Source: CAYPKW01 sp964411425 (GTDB taxonomy: Bacteria > Pseudomonadota > Alphaproteobacteria > Dongiales > Dongiaceae). From it: a stretch of 38,478 bases of DNA. Positions 6,342 to 14,934 of the stretch are shown one piece after another. How positions within the stretch are numbered: the stretch's first letter is position 1; each line of letters begins with the position of its first letter. The notes under the pieces were generated by a model. That model saw nothing but the letters and a program-made list of their open reading frames with translations. It was not told where the DNA came from and did no database searches. The position numbers were made by a program, and so were the translations under genes. The DNA lies in assembly GCA_964411425.1 (NCBI GenBank), contig CAYPKW010000021.1, positions 1 through 38,478 of the forward strand. The letters are read 5' to 3'.

Positions 6342-7757
6342 ATGTACCGCCGGGTTCTCTTTTCCATCGGCCTCTGCGCCGCGCGGCGCGTTCTCCTCGC
6401 CGCTTCGCTTGTATGCGGCGTGTCGGGCCTGGCGTGGGCCGAGTATCGGAACGCCATTGCCGCGTTCGACCGCGGCGACTACGCCACGGCCCTGCGGGAG
6501 CTTTGGCCGAGCGCCGTGCAGGGGGACCCCGCCGCCGAGTTCATGCTGGGTCGGATGTACGCCGAGGGCAAGGGCGTACCGCAGAACCATTCCAACGCGG
6601 CCGGTTGGTACCGGCGGGCCGCCGAGCAATGGCACGCCGCGGCCCAGTATGAGTTGGCGTCCCTGTACGCCTCGGGTATCGGCGTGCCACGGAATTATGT
6701 CCTGGCCCATATGTGGGGCGACTTGGCGGCTTCCAGGCTGCCGCCCGGCGAGGAGCGCCGGTCGGCGGTGAAGTTGCGCGACACCGTGGCGAGCTCGTTG
6801 ACACCCGAACAGCTCGCCCGGGCACGGGACATGGCGCGGCACTGGCGCCCGAAAATCGAACCGCAGCCGCGCCTGACCGCGACACAGGATTCCACCGCCC
6901 AGCTTCTTGCCATGATGGTGCAGGGCAATTTGACGCGGCTCGGCTATGACCCCGGCCCCCTAAACGGAACCCTTGGCCCGCAGACGCGGGCCGCGATCAA
7001 TGCCTATCAAGCGGCGGCGGGGCTCCCCGTGGACGGGGAAATTTCCACGGCCCTCGTCGTCAATCTCGCAACCGCCCAGGCGACGGCTCGGGCGGCAATG
7101 CCGCCTCCGGCGGAGACCGCGCGGAAGTTGGCGGGCGCCGGGATCGGCTTCATCGTGAGCGAGGATGGCGAAGCGCTTACTGTCAAGCGCGTCATCGCCG
7201 GCTGCGCCGAGGTTCGCGCCAGGCACGATGCGGGCACGGGCGACATGGTGGCCGTCGCGGCCGTGGACGCTCGCAACGACCTTGCCCTGCTGCGCCTGCC
7301 GGCCGGCACGGGATCGGCGGCAAGATTTCGCGATGGCCCCGGAGTACGGCCGGGCGACGGGCTGATCGTCCTTGGTTATCCGCCGCAAGGGCCGCCAGCC
7401 TCGGACGGGCAAGTCGCGACCGGGACTGTCAGCGCGCTGGCAGGCCCCCGCGACGATGATCGCTACCTCCAGATCGAGGTGCCGGTCCAGCCGGGCAGCG
7501 GCGGCGGGCCTCTGCTCGACCTGAGCGGCAACGTGGTCGGCGTCGTGATCGAAACGCCGGGCGCGCTGCGGCTCGCCGCGATCTTCGGCGACGGTCCCCA
7601 GAATACCAATTTCGCCCTCAAGGACTCGGTCGCGCGCGGTTTTCTCGATGCGCACGGCGTCGAGTACTGGTCGGCACCCTCGGAGGGGGAACTGAGCGCC
7701 GCCGACATGGCTGAGGCGGCGAGCCAGTTCATGGTCCGGGTCGAATGCTGGAAGTGA
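6342..7757 (+). CDS. Exported Sel1-repeat / peptidoglycan-binding / degenerate trypsin-fold protein
   Basis: A 471-residue protein with a signal peptide (residues 1-33, cleavage near AWA-EY). Two or three Sel1-type repeats follow (about 35-125), with AEFMLGRMYAEGKGVPQN and AQYELASLYASGIGVPRN. Next is a PG_binding_1 domain (about 185-245; LTRLGYDPGPLNGTLGPQTR) and a trypsin/DegP-like domain (about 265-440). In the protease domain the Asp is kept in RNDLALLRL (Asp313). The His position reads VKRVIAGC instead of the usual NAHVVAGC (Arg283), and the nucleophile motif GNSGGP reads GSGGGP (Gly387 in place of Ser). It is therefore probably a non-catalytic, substrate-binding or scaffold protein of the envelope. 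An upstream in-frame ATG at 6291 exists but would lie before the signal peptide. Confidence 0.85.
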   Translation: MYRRVLFSIGLCAARRVLLAASLVCGVSGLAWAEYRNAIAAFDRGDYATALRELWPSAVQGDPAAEFMLGRMYAEGKGVPQNHSNAAGWYRRAAEQWHAAAQYELASLYASGIGVPRNYVLAHMWGDLAASRLPPGEERRSAVKLRDTVASSLTPEQLARARDMARHWRPKIEPQPRLTATQDSTAQLLAMMVQGNLTRLGYDPGPLNGTLGPQTRAAINAYQAAAGLPVDGEISTALVVNLATAQATARAAMPPPAETARKLAGAGIGFIVSEDGEALTVKRVIAGCAEVRARHDAGTGDMVAVAAVDARNDLALLRLPAGTGSAARFRDGPGVRPGDGLIVLGYPPQGPPASDGQVATGTVSALAGPRDDDRYLQIEVPVQPGSGGGPLLDLSGNVVGVVIETPGALRLAAIFGDGPQNTNFALKDSVARGFLDAHGVEYWSAPSEGELSAADMAEAASQFMVRVECWK

Positions 7758-7877
7758 CGCGGCGGTCGGTATTGCTGCGGCGGTTCGGCGCGGCCCGGCG
7801 CCGGCGACAATCCACTTGCACCTACGGCAGGTAAGCGATACGGTGTTCGTGTTTTGTTCGACACGAAGGAGACGGTC

Positions 7878-8234
7878 ATGGCGCGATGGATCCTGGCGGC
7901 ACTCCTGGCGTTGGCAACATTGTGGGCCGGGCCGGTAGAGGCCGTCTGTACCGCCAACACTTTCGGCGGCACCACGTTCTATAATTGCTCCGACGGCACC
8001 AGGGGCACGGCCAACACCTTCGGCGGCACCACGTTCTACAGCTTCAACGACGGCAGCAGGGGCACGGCCAACACCTTCGGCGGCACCACGTTCTATAACT
8101 TCAACGGCGGCATCAGCGGCACGGCCAGCACCTTCGGCGGTACCACGTTCTATGACTTCAACGACGGCACCAGCGGCACGGCCAACACCTTCGGCGGCAC
8201 CACGTTCTACGACGGATCGACGTTCGGCCAATGA
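7878..8234 (+). CDS. Small secreted protein of five 19-residue TFGGTTFY repeats
   Basis: A protein of 118 residues. Residues 1-22 form a Sec-type signal peptide (ARWILAALLALATLWAG, cleavage near VEA-VC). The rest is five tandem units of 19 residues with consensus TANTFGGTTFYxFNDGxxG, the last one incomplete. The first unit has a cysteine (YNC) and another cysteine follows the signal peptide, so one disulfide is possible. Similar short glycine/threonine/aromatic repeat proteins occur in other alphaproteobacteria without an assigned role. The regular spacing suggests a small beta-structure at the cell surface or outside the cell. The ATG at 7878 has AAGGAG upstream. The ATP-grasp gene begins ten bases after its stop. 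Confidence 0.8.
   Translation: MARWILAALLALATLWAGPVEAVCTANTFGGTTFYNCSDGTRGTANTFGGTTFYSFNDGSRGTANTFGGTTFYNFNGGISGTASTFGGTTFYDFNDGTSGTANTFGGTTFYDGSTFGQ
7950..8231 (+). repeat. Tandem 57-bp coding repeats
   Basis: Units start at 7950, 8007, 8064, 8121 and 8178. Each is 57 bases (19 codons) except the shortened last one. The DNA is nearly identical between units apart from the variable region around the FNDG codons, which points to recent expansion or ongoing homogenisation within the small secreted-protein gene. Confidence 0.9.
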
Positions 8235-8244
8235 GGGGGCGAGG

Positions 8245-9534
8245 GTGCGGCGACAGAAGAGCATCCTGGCCCTCGGGCTCACTCCCGAGGAAGCGGACCG
8301 GCTGCGCCGCATCGACGCGCCCGAGCGTTTCTCCTACCTGACGCTCGGCAGCTTCGAGGCCATCGACAACCCGGAGCTATGCCGTCCCGGCGCGGTGATC
8401 GCCGAGCTGGTCGCGGCGGCGCGCCGGCTACCGGCGCCGCTCGACGGCGTGGTCGCCTTCGACGACTATCCGGCAAGCCTGCTGGCCGCCGCGGTCGCCG
8501 GCGAGCTGGGTTTGCCGGGGGCGTCCCTTAGGGCGTCGATCCTGTGCCACCACAAGTATTGGAGCCGGGTCGTCCAGCGCGAGGCGGCGCCCCGCTCGGT
8601 GCCGCGTTTCCAGCTCATCGATCCGCGGCGGGACTATCGGCCGCGCGATCTCGCCATCGCCTTTCCGTTCTGGCTGAAGCCGGTGAAGGCGTCGCTCTCC
8701 TACCTCGGGTTTCGGGTCGGCTCGATGGCCGAGTTCGATCGGGCCCGCGCCGCGGCGCTGGCCGGACTGCCGGCCCACGCCAGGGCCTTCAACGAGTTTC
8801 TGGCCTTGGCGGGCGTCCCGCCGCCGGCAGGCGCCGAGCGCGTCGGCGGCGACTGGCTCATCGCCGAGGAGTTGCTTGCCGGCCGCCAGTGCACGCTCGA
8901 GGGCTTCATGCGGCAGGGCCGCCTCGCCGTTCTCGGCATCGTCGATTCGATCCGCCATCGGCGCTGCCCCAGCTTCAAGCGCTTCGACCATCCCTCGCGT
9001 TTGCCGCGCCCGGCGCAGGCCGAGATGGTCCGCATCGCCGAGGCACTGATGTCCCGCCTTGCCTTCGACCACGGCCTGTTCGACATCGAGTTCTTCTACG
9101 ACGAGCGCCGCGGGCGCCCCATGATCATCGAGGTGAACCCGCGCTTCTGCGCCCAGTTCTCCGACCTGTACGAGAAAGTGGACGGGACATCGAGCCACCA
9201 GCTTCTGGTCGAGCTGGCGGCGGGCGAGGCGCCGCGCTTCGAGCAACGCCAGGGGCGTCATAAGGTGGCCGCCAGCTTCGTGCTGCGCCGGTTCGCCGAC
9301 CGGCGCGTGACGCGCGCGCCCGCCGAAGTCGACCTGGCCCGGCTGCGCCGGCGCCTGCCCGACGCCGAGGTGCATCTGTGCGCCGGCGCGGGTGACCGGC
9401 TGTCGGAGCTGGCGCAGGACAGCTACAGCTTCCGCTACGCGCTCATCAACCTGGGCGGGGCCTCCCGGCGCGAGCTCGAGGCTCGATTCCGGTTGGCTTG
9501 CGATTTGTTGCCGTACGAATTCGCGGCCCCGTGA
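8245..9534 (+). CDS. ATP-grasp domain protein (carboxylate-amine ligase type)
   Basis: A protein of 429 residues with a C-terminal ATP-grasp fold. Family enzymes form an acyl-phosphate from a carboxylate and join it to an amine or thiol. Visible landmarks are the pre-ATP-grasp region with VAFDDYPASLLAA, the ATP-binding strand AFPFWLKPVKAS, the WLIAEELLAGRQCTLEGF segment, and the metal-binding end MIIEVNPRFCAQFSDLY (Glu and Asn ligands). The start is a GTG at 8245 overlapped by a GAGGGGGCGAGG ribosome-binding region; no better ATG exists. The stop of the upstream repeat-protein gene is ten bases away, so cotranslation is likely. The ABC importer genes begin 136 bases downstream. The true substrate cannot be read from the sequence. 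Confidence 0.8.
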   Translation: MRRQKSILALGLTPEEADRLRRIDAPERFSYLTLGSFEAIDNPELCRPGAVIAELVAAARRLPAPLDGVVAFDDYPASLLAAAVAGELGLPGASLRASILCHHKYWSRVVQREAAPRSVPRFQLIDPRRDYRPRDLAIAFPFWLKPVKASLSYLGFRVGSMAEFDRARAAALAGLPAHARAFNEFLALAGVPPPAGAERVGGDWLIAEELLAGRQCTLEGFMRQGRLAVLGIVDSIRHRRCPSFKRFDHPSRLPRPAQAEMVRIAEALMSRLAFDHGLFDIEFFYDERRGRPMIIEVNPRFCAQFSDLYEKVDGTSSHQLLVELAAGEAPRFEQRQGRHKVAASFVLRRFADRRVTRAPAEVDLARLRRRLPDAEVHLCAGAGDRLSELAQDSYSFRYALINLGGASRRELEARFRLACDLLPYEFAAP

Positions 9535-9670
9535 CGCCGCCCGCCTTGACACACCTAAGGAGTCGCTAAAGGATTGCCGGCACGCGCCTGCCGCGGCCGG
9601 AGGGCGGAGGCCAAGAGGCCCGCCCGCCGTCCGGTTCGATCGGATAGACGCCAACCCAAGGGAGGAAATC

Positions 9671-10984
9671 ATGGCCAGAAGAACCGCGAAGTCCGGCGCA
9701 CCAAGCGACGGCGCCAGGATCGGCCGGCGCCACGTGCTGAAGGGAGCGGCCGCGCTGGCCGGCCTGGCGGCCGGCACCGGGATCAAGGGCTTTCCCACCA
9801 TATGGGCGCAGGAGCTCAAGGACGTGACGCTCTTGCAGGTCGGCGGCTCGTACTCCTCGATCATCGACATCGCCAAGCAGGCCTCAAAGGACCTGGGCTT
9901 CAAGATCGAGATGCAGAACGCCGCCAGCGACGCGCTGGTGAACCGGATCGCGACGCAGCCCGAATCGCTCGACATCGCCGATATCGAGTACTGGATGCAG
10001 CCCAAGCTGCAGCCGCGCGGCGTGCTGCAGGGCTTCGATCTCAAGCGCTTCAAGTATTGGGACAAGGTGGTGCCCATCTTCACCAAGGGCGAGTACCCCG
10101 ACGGTGGTAAGGTTTCCACCCAGGGCACGCTGCCCTACGAGGTGCAGTACGTCGAATCGGCGGAGGCGGGCAAACTCCACGACGGCCCGACCGACTGGGC
10201 GAGCGGCGTCCCCACCGTGTTCAACGCCGACACGCTGGGCATCCGCCCCGACGTCATCAATCGCCCGATCGAGCACTGGCATGAGCTGCTGAACCCCGAG
10301 TTCAAGGGCAAGGCGGCGATCATCGACGTGCCCTCGATCGGCATCATGGACGCCGCCATGGCGATCGAGTCGCGCGGCGACATCCATTACGTCGACAAGG
10401 GCAACATGACCAAGGACGAGCTCGACAAGACCGTCGCCATCCTGATCGACGTCAAGAAGTCCGGCCAGTTCCGCGCCTTCTGGACCACCTTCGACGAGTC
10501 GGTCAACCTGATGGCCTCGGGCGAGGTGGTGATCCAGTCGATGTGGTCGCCGGCGGTGACCGCGGTGCGCTCCCAGGGCATCCCCTGCTACTACGCGCCC
10601 TTGAAGGAAGGCTATCGCGCCTGGGCCAGCAACATCGCGCTCATGAAGCACCTCACCGGCATCAAGCTCGATGCCGCTTACGACTACTTCAACTGGTACC
10701 ACTCCGGCTGGCAGGGCGGTTTCATCGCCAAGCAGGGCTACTACAGCTCCGTGCCGGAGACCGCCAAGGGCTTCATGAGCGAGGACGAGTGGAACTTCTG
10801 GTACGAGGGCAAGGCGGCCCAGGGCGAGATCAAGGACCCCTACGGCAACCACATGGAGAACGCCGGGATCGTGCGCGACGGCGGCTCCTTCTGGGAGCGC
10901 ATGGGCCACGTCGCGGTGTGGAACACGGTGATGGACGAGAACCGCTACATGGTGCAGAAGTGGAACGAATTCATCGCCGCCTGA
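9671..10984 (+). CDS. Tat-exported ABC transporter substrate-binding protein (polyamine type)
   Basis: A 437-residue solute-binding protein of the spermidine/putrescine (PotD/PotF-like) group. The N-terminus carries a twin-arginine signal, RIGRRHVLKG, followed by a hydrophobic Ala/Gly stretch and the cleavage region IWAQE. This implies folding before export. The mature part has the periplasmic binding protein pattern, with a conserved WASGVPTVFNADTLG region and a DAAYDYFNWYHSG segment near the C-terminus. A strong GGAGG precedes the ATG at 9671. Two permeases and an ATPase follow in the same direction. The ligand could be a polyamine or a ureide/imide handled by the neighbouring hydrolases; the latter is inference from context. 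Confidence 0.88.
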   Translation: MARRTAKSGAPSDGARIGRRHVLKGAAALAGLAAGTGIKGFPTIWAQELKDVTLLQVGGSYSSIIDIAKQASKDLGFKIEMQNAASDALVNRIATQPESLDIADIEYWMQPKLQPRGVLQGFDLKRFKYWDKVVPIFTKGEYPDGGKVSTQGTLPYEVQYVESAEAGKLHDGPTDWASGVPTVFNADTLGIRPDVINRPIEHWHELLNPEFKGKAAIIDVPSIGIMDAAMAIESRGDIHYVDKGNMTKDELDKTVAILIDVKKSGQFRAFWTTFDESVNLMASGEVVIQSMWSPAVTAVRSQGIPCYYAPLKEGYRAWASNIALMKHLTGIKLDAAYDYFNWYHSGWQGGFIAKQGYYSSVPETAKGFMSEDEWNFWYEGKAAQGEIKDPYGNHMENAGIVRDGGSFWERMGHVAVWNTVMDENRYMVQKWNEFIAA

Positions 10985-11061
10985 GGCGCCCGGCGCGTTG
11001 ATGGGGAACGGTCGGCGCGCCGCCGCCGGCCGCATTCCTCGCGCCCGCCGGACGACCTGAC

Positions 11062-11922
11062 ATGCCGGGCCCGTCGCGTCTTGCCTCGTATCTCCAGGTG
11101 ACGCCGCTCACCCTGGTGCTGCTCGTCTTCTTCGGCGTGCCGCTCGGCTTCGTCGTCGTGGTGAGCTTCTTCGATTTCGACGAGTTCACCCTCATCCCGG
11201 CATTCGTCTTGCGCAATTATGTCGAGCTGCTGACCGCGCCGCTCACGCTCAAGCTCTACCTCAAGACCATCCAGTACGCTGTCATGGTCTGGGCGATCTC
11301 GCTCGCGATCGGCTTCACGGTGGCGTACTTCCTGGTGTTCCACGTGAGGAGCCTGCTGTGGCAGATCGCGCTGTTCCTCTTATGCACCGTGCCGTTCTGG
11401 ACCTCGAACGTGATCCGCATGATCTCCTGGATCCCGTTCCTCGGGCGCAACGGCATCTTCAACCAGTCGCTGATCGGGCTCGGCCTCATCGACGAGCCGC
11501 TTGAGTTCCTGCTGTTCTCCGACTTCGCGGTGGTGGTGGCCTACGTGCATCTGTTTACGCTGTTCATGATCGTGCCGATCTTCAACTCGATGGCGCGCAT
11601 CGACCGCTCGCTCATCGAGGCGGCGGTCGATGGCGGCGCGCCGGGCTGGCGGGTGATCTGGGAGATCGTGGTGCCGCTGTCGCGGACCGGCATCGCGCTT
11701 GGCTCGATCTTCGTCATCGCGCTCGTCATGGGCGACTTCTTCGTGGTGAAGGTGATGAGCGGCGGGCAGAGCGCCTCGGTGGTGCTTGCCATGTCGAACG
11801 AGATCGCGCTCTTGCAATACCCGCCGGCCGCGGCCAGCGCCGTGCTGCTGCTGGTGATCGTGACGCTGATGGTGGCGGCAATCCTGCGCATCGTCGATGT
11901 GCGCAGGGAACTGGCGGCGTGA
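11062..11922 (+). CDS. ABC transporter permease, PotB-like
   Basis: Inner-membrane permease of 286 residues with about six hydrophobic helices, the first at residues 12-36. The EAA loop that contacts the ATPase is visible as EAAVDGGAPGWRVIWEIVVPL (about 188-208), matching EAA---G---------I-LP. It belongs to the PotB/CysW group of binding-protein-dependent permeases. It follows the binding-protein gene after 77 bases and its stop overlaps the start of the second permease (GTGA), so the two subunits are translationally coupled. Confidence 0.93.
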   Translation: MPGPSRLASYLQVTPLTLVLLVFFGVPLGFVVVVSFFDFDEFTLIPAFVLRNYVELLTAPLTLKLYLKTIQYAVMVWAISLAIGFTVAYFLVFHVRSLLWQIALFLLCTVPFWTSNVIRMISWIPFLGRNGIFNQSLIGLGLIDEPLEFLLFSDFAVVVAYVHLFTLFMIVPIFNSMARIDRSLIEAAVDGGAPGWRVIWEIVVPLSRTGIALGSIFVIALVMGDFFVVKVMSGGQSASVVLAMSNEIALLQYPPAAASAVLLLVIVTLMVAAILRIVDVRRELAA

Positions 11923-12776
11923 GGCGCTGGATGCAGCGCAGCCACGGCAAGCGCCCGTGGACCTTCTACGCGCTGGCGGCGTTCTTCGCCCTCTTCGTGC
12001 TGTTCCTGTACGGGCCGATGTCGGCCATCTATATCCTGTCCTTCCAGGGGCCCGGGGGCGGCCTCACCTTTCCCTTGCACGGGGTGTCGCTACATTGGTT
12101 CGGCGCCCTGTTCGGCCAACAGCGCACCGGCGATTTCGCCGGCTCGTTCACGCGCTCGATCCTGCTCGCCGTCGTGGTGTTGACGCTGACCGTCGCGTTC
12201 TCGGTCGCGGCGGGGTTCGCCTTCCGCCGCCGCTTCGTGGGCGCCAGCGCGATCTTCTACATGGCGATCGCCAGCCTGATCATGCCTGGGCTGCTGATCG
12301 GGCTCGGCATCGGCCTCATGTTCCAGTTCCTCGGCCTGCCCACCCGTTGGTACAGCTCGGCGCTCGGCACCCAGCTCACCTGGACGCTGCCGTTCGGCCT
12401 GCTCATCATGTTCGCGGTGTTCAGCCGGTTCGACCGATCCTACGAGGAGGCGGCGCGCGACCTGGGTGCCGGCAGTTGGCAGACCTTCCGGTACATCGTG
12501 CTGCCGATCCTGTTCCCCGGCATGATCGCCGTGGCGCTGTTCGGCTTCACGCTGTCCTATGACGAGTTCCCGCGCACGCTGCTTACGGTGGGCCCGCGCA
12601 ACACGCTGCCGCTCGAAATCTGGGTGATGACGACCAACGTCACCTCGCCGGCGCTGTACGCGCTGGGCACGTTCACCACGGCGGTGTCGTTCGTGGTGAT
12701 CGCGCTGGCGCTCGGCTCCATCGCCCTCATCCAACGCCGCCGCGCCCAGCGCGTGGCGCTCGGCGAACGGAAGTAA
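11919..12776 (+). CDS. ABC transporter permease, PotC-like
   Basis: Second permease of the importer, 285 residues with six predicted helices and the EAA loop EEAARDLGAGSWQTFRYIVLP. The likely start is the GTG at 11919, which shares GTGA with the stop of the first permease; an ATG at 11931 would shorten it by four residues. The sequence resembles PotC. The ATPase gene begins six bases after its stop. Together with the first permease it forms the membrane channel of the importer. Confidence 0.93.
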   Translation: MRRWMQRSHGKRPWTFYALAAFFALFVLFLYGPMSAIYILSFQGPGGGLTFPLHGVSLHWFGALFGQQRTGDFAGSFTRSILLAVVVLTLTVAFSVAAGFAFRRRFVGASAIFYMAIASLIMPGLLIGLGIGLMFQFLGLPTRWYSSALGTQLTWTLPFGLLIMFAVFSRFDRSYEEAARDLGAGSWQTFRYIVLPILFPGMIAVALFGFTLSYDEFPRTLLTVGPRNTLPLEIWVMTTNVTSPALYALGTFTTAVSFVVIALALGSIALIQRRRAQRVALGERK

Positions 12777-12782
12777 CGGCGC

Positions 12783-13919
12783 ATGGCCGAACGCGGAACG
12801 ATCGAGCTCGTCAATCTCACCAAGCGCTTCGCCGAGACGACGGCGGTGAGCGACGTGAACCTTAAGATCGCGGCCGGCAGCTATTGTTGCCTCCTGGGGC
12901 CGAGCGGCTGCGGCAAGACCACGATCCTCAGGATGATCGCTGGGCACGAGACGCCGACGGCGGGCGAGGTCAGGATCGACAGCGACAACATGGCGGGACT
13001 GGCGCCGGTGCGACGCGGCACGGCCATGATGTTTCAGAACTATGCCCTTTTCCCGCACCTGAGCTGCCTCGACAACGTGGCGTTCAACCTGAAGATGGCG
13101 GGCGTGGCCAAAGGCGAGCGCCGCGACCGCGCCCGCGATATGCTAGCGCGGGTGCAGATGGAGGGCTTCGCGCTGCGCATGCCGGCGCAACTGTCCGGCG
13201 GCCAGCAGCAGCGCATCGCGCTCGCCCGCGCCCTCATCACCAATCCGCGGGTGCTGCTGCTGGACGAGCCCTTGTCGGCGCTCGACGAGTACCTGCGCTT
13301 GCAGATGCGCGGCGAGCTGCGCCGCATGCAGGCCGAGCTCGGCATCACCTTCATCCATGTCACCCACACCCAGCCGGAGGCGATCGCGCTGGCCGACCTC
13401 GTGGTGGTGATGGACCAGGGCCACATCGAGCAGGCGGCGAGCGCGCGCGTCGTCTACGCCGAGCCAAGGAGCGCCTACGTGGCGCGCTTCATGGGCGGCC
13501 AGAACGTGCTGGCGGGCCGCGTCGCAAGCGTCGCCGGCGGCACCGTAACGTTGGGGCTCGAGGGCGGCGGGCAGGCGGCCTTCGCCGTGGGGGCCACGTC
13601 GCCGGCGATGGGCGACACGGTCTATGCCTCGGTGCGCCGCGACCGCGTCCACCTCGCCCGCGAGGGCGGCGCCGGCGGCGATACCAATGCCCTTCCCGGC
13701 ACGGTGCACGCCATCGAGTACCAGGGCTCCTGGGTCAAGATCACCCTCGACGTGACGGGACCGGAGCGTTTCGTCGTCAACCTGTCCGATGCCGAATTCT
13801 TCGCCCGTCCGGTCAGCGCCGGCGACCGGGTGGTGGCGAGCTGGCACGCCCCGGACGTGCACCTTCTGGTGGGCGGCGCCGGGCGCGCCGATCGGCCCTA
13901 CGCCGAGGGGCAGAACTAG
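12783..13919 (+). CDS. ABC transporter ATP-binding protein, PotA-like
   Basis: A 378-residue ATPase energising the importer. Walker A GPSGCGKTT (39-47), Q-loop MMFQNYALFPHL (about 82-93), signature LSGGQQQR (137-144), Walker B VLLLDEP (157-163), the SALD D-loop and the VTHTQPEA switch histidine are all intact. A C-terminal TOBE region (about 240-370) is typical of PotA/MalK-like subunits and often binds regulators or substrate. The gene ends the importer operon. Its last 107 bases overlap the 3' end of the convergent CobW gene frame. Confidence 0.94.
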   Translation: MAERGTIELVNLTKRFAETTAVSDVNLKIAAGSYCCLLGPSGCGKTTILRMIAGHETPTAGEVRIDSDNMAGLAPVRRGTAMMFQNYALFPHLSCLDNVAFNLKMAGVAKGERRDRARDMLARVQMEGFALRMPAQLSGGQQQRIALARALITNPRVLLLDEPLSALDEYLRLQMRGELRRMQAELGITFIHVTHTQPEAIALADLVVVMDQGHIEQAASARVVYAEPRSAYVARFMGGQNVLAGRVASVAGGTVTLGLEGGGQAAFAVGATSPAMGDTVYASVRRDRVHLAREGGAGGDTNALPGTVHAIEYQGSWVKITLDVTGPERFVVNLSDAEFFARPVSAGDRVVASWHAPDVHLLVGGAGRADRPYAEGQN

Positions 13920-14934
13920 GGGGCGCCACCGCCCCATTGAAGGCCGCTAGCGAGGCTTCGAACGCTGCCTTGTCGAGTCCCTTGCCGATGAAGACGATGC
14001 GCGTGCCGCGCCGGCCCTCGGGCCAGGCGTCGAGATGCGCCGGGGGATGCACGGTGTGCTGCACGCCGTGGATCACGACCGGGGTGTCGGAGCCGGCGAT
14101 GTCGAGCAGCCCCTTCACCCTGAGGATGTTCCCGCCGTGCCGGTTGAGCAGCATGGTGAGCCAGATCGCAACCGCCGACCATTCGAGCGGCCGGTCGAGG
14201 GCGATGCAGAAGCTGGCGATGTCGGGGCCGTGGCGGCTCGGGTCGTGGCCGGCGTGCTCGTGCCGCTCGGCCTCGTCGAGCCAGCGGCGGACCGCCTCGC
14301 TCTTCGGCGCGGGATCCTGGAGGTCGTCGGCGAGGAGCCGGCCGGGACGCGCTCGCCCCGCCTCCTCGATCGCCGCTGTCGGATTGAGGCGGGTGAGGCG
14401 CAGGCGGAGCGCCGCCAGCGCCGCCTTGTCCACGATGTCGGATTTGCTCACCGCCAGCCGGTCGGCGACCGCCACCTGTTTCACCGATTCCTCGTAGCGG
14501 TCGAGGGTGGCCGGGCCGTTCACCGCGTCGACGACGGTGATGATGTTGGCGAGCCGGAAGTGGTGGCGGATCACCGGCTCGGACGCCAGCGTGGCGACGA
14601 TCGGCGCCGGGTCGGCCAGCCCCGCGGTCTCGAGCACCAGGCGGCGGAAGAGGGGCACCTCCCCCCGCTCGCGCCGGCCGTAGAGGTCGCGGATGGCATC
14701 GGCGAGGTCGCCGCGGATGGTGCAGCAGAGACAGCCGCTCTTGAGCAGGACCGTGGCGGCGTCGATCCTCTGCAAGAGATGGTGGTCGAGCCCGACCTCG
14801 CCGAACTCGTTGACCAGCACGGCGGTTTTCCCCATGCCGCGGGCGGCGAGCAGACGGCGCAATAGCGTCGTCTTGCCGCTGCCGAGGAAGCCGGTAACGA
14901 CGTTGACCGGTATGAGGCCGGCCGCTTCGCTCAC
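13813..14934 (-). CDS. CobW/G3E-family GTPase (metallochaperone-like)
   Basis: A 373-residue G3E GTPase. Walker A GFLGSGKTTLL (from residue 15), the metal-binding GCLCC motif (67-71), the ESVKQVAVADR and SKSDIVD nucleotide-specificity regions, and a His-rich stretch HEHAGHDPSRHG near residue 235 are visible. The C-terminal CobW domain begins near residue 245. The family delivers metals such as zinc or cobalt to client enzymes. The GTG start at 14934 overlaps the stop of the small CxxC protein gene as GTGA. The last 35 or so residues are Arg/Pro-rich and come from reading the opposite strand of the ATPase gene end, so the functional protein probably ends before this. Metal-dependent hydrolases are encoded next to it. 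Confidence 0.88.
   Translation of the reverse strand: MSEAAGLIPVNVVTGFLGSGKTTLLRRLLAARGMGKTAVLVNEFGEVGLDHHLLQRIDAATVLLKSGCLCCTIRGDLADAIRDLYGRRERGEVPLFRRLVLETAGLADPAPIVATLASEPVIRHHFRLANIITVVDAVNGPATLDRYEESVKQVAVADRLAVSKSDIVDKAALAALRLRLTRLNPTAAIEEAGRARPGRLLADDLQDPAPKSEAVRRWLDEAERHEHAGHDPSRHGPDIASFCIALDRPLEWSAVAIWLTMLLNRHGGNILRVKGLLDIAGSDTPVVIHGVQHTVHPPAHLDAWPEGRRGTRIVFIGKGLDKAAFEASLAAFNGAVAPPSSAPRRRADRRARRRPPEGARPGRASSPPPGRRR

Noticed and set aside
9546..9575. TTGACA upstream of the ABC binding-protein gene
   Set aside because: The -35 is good but no acceptable -10 box occurs at the right spacing.
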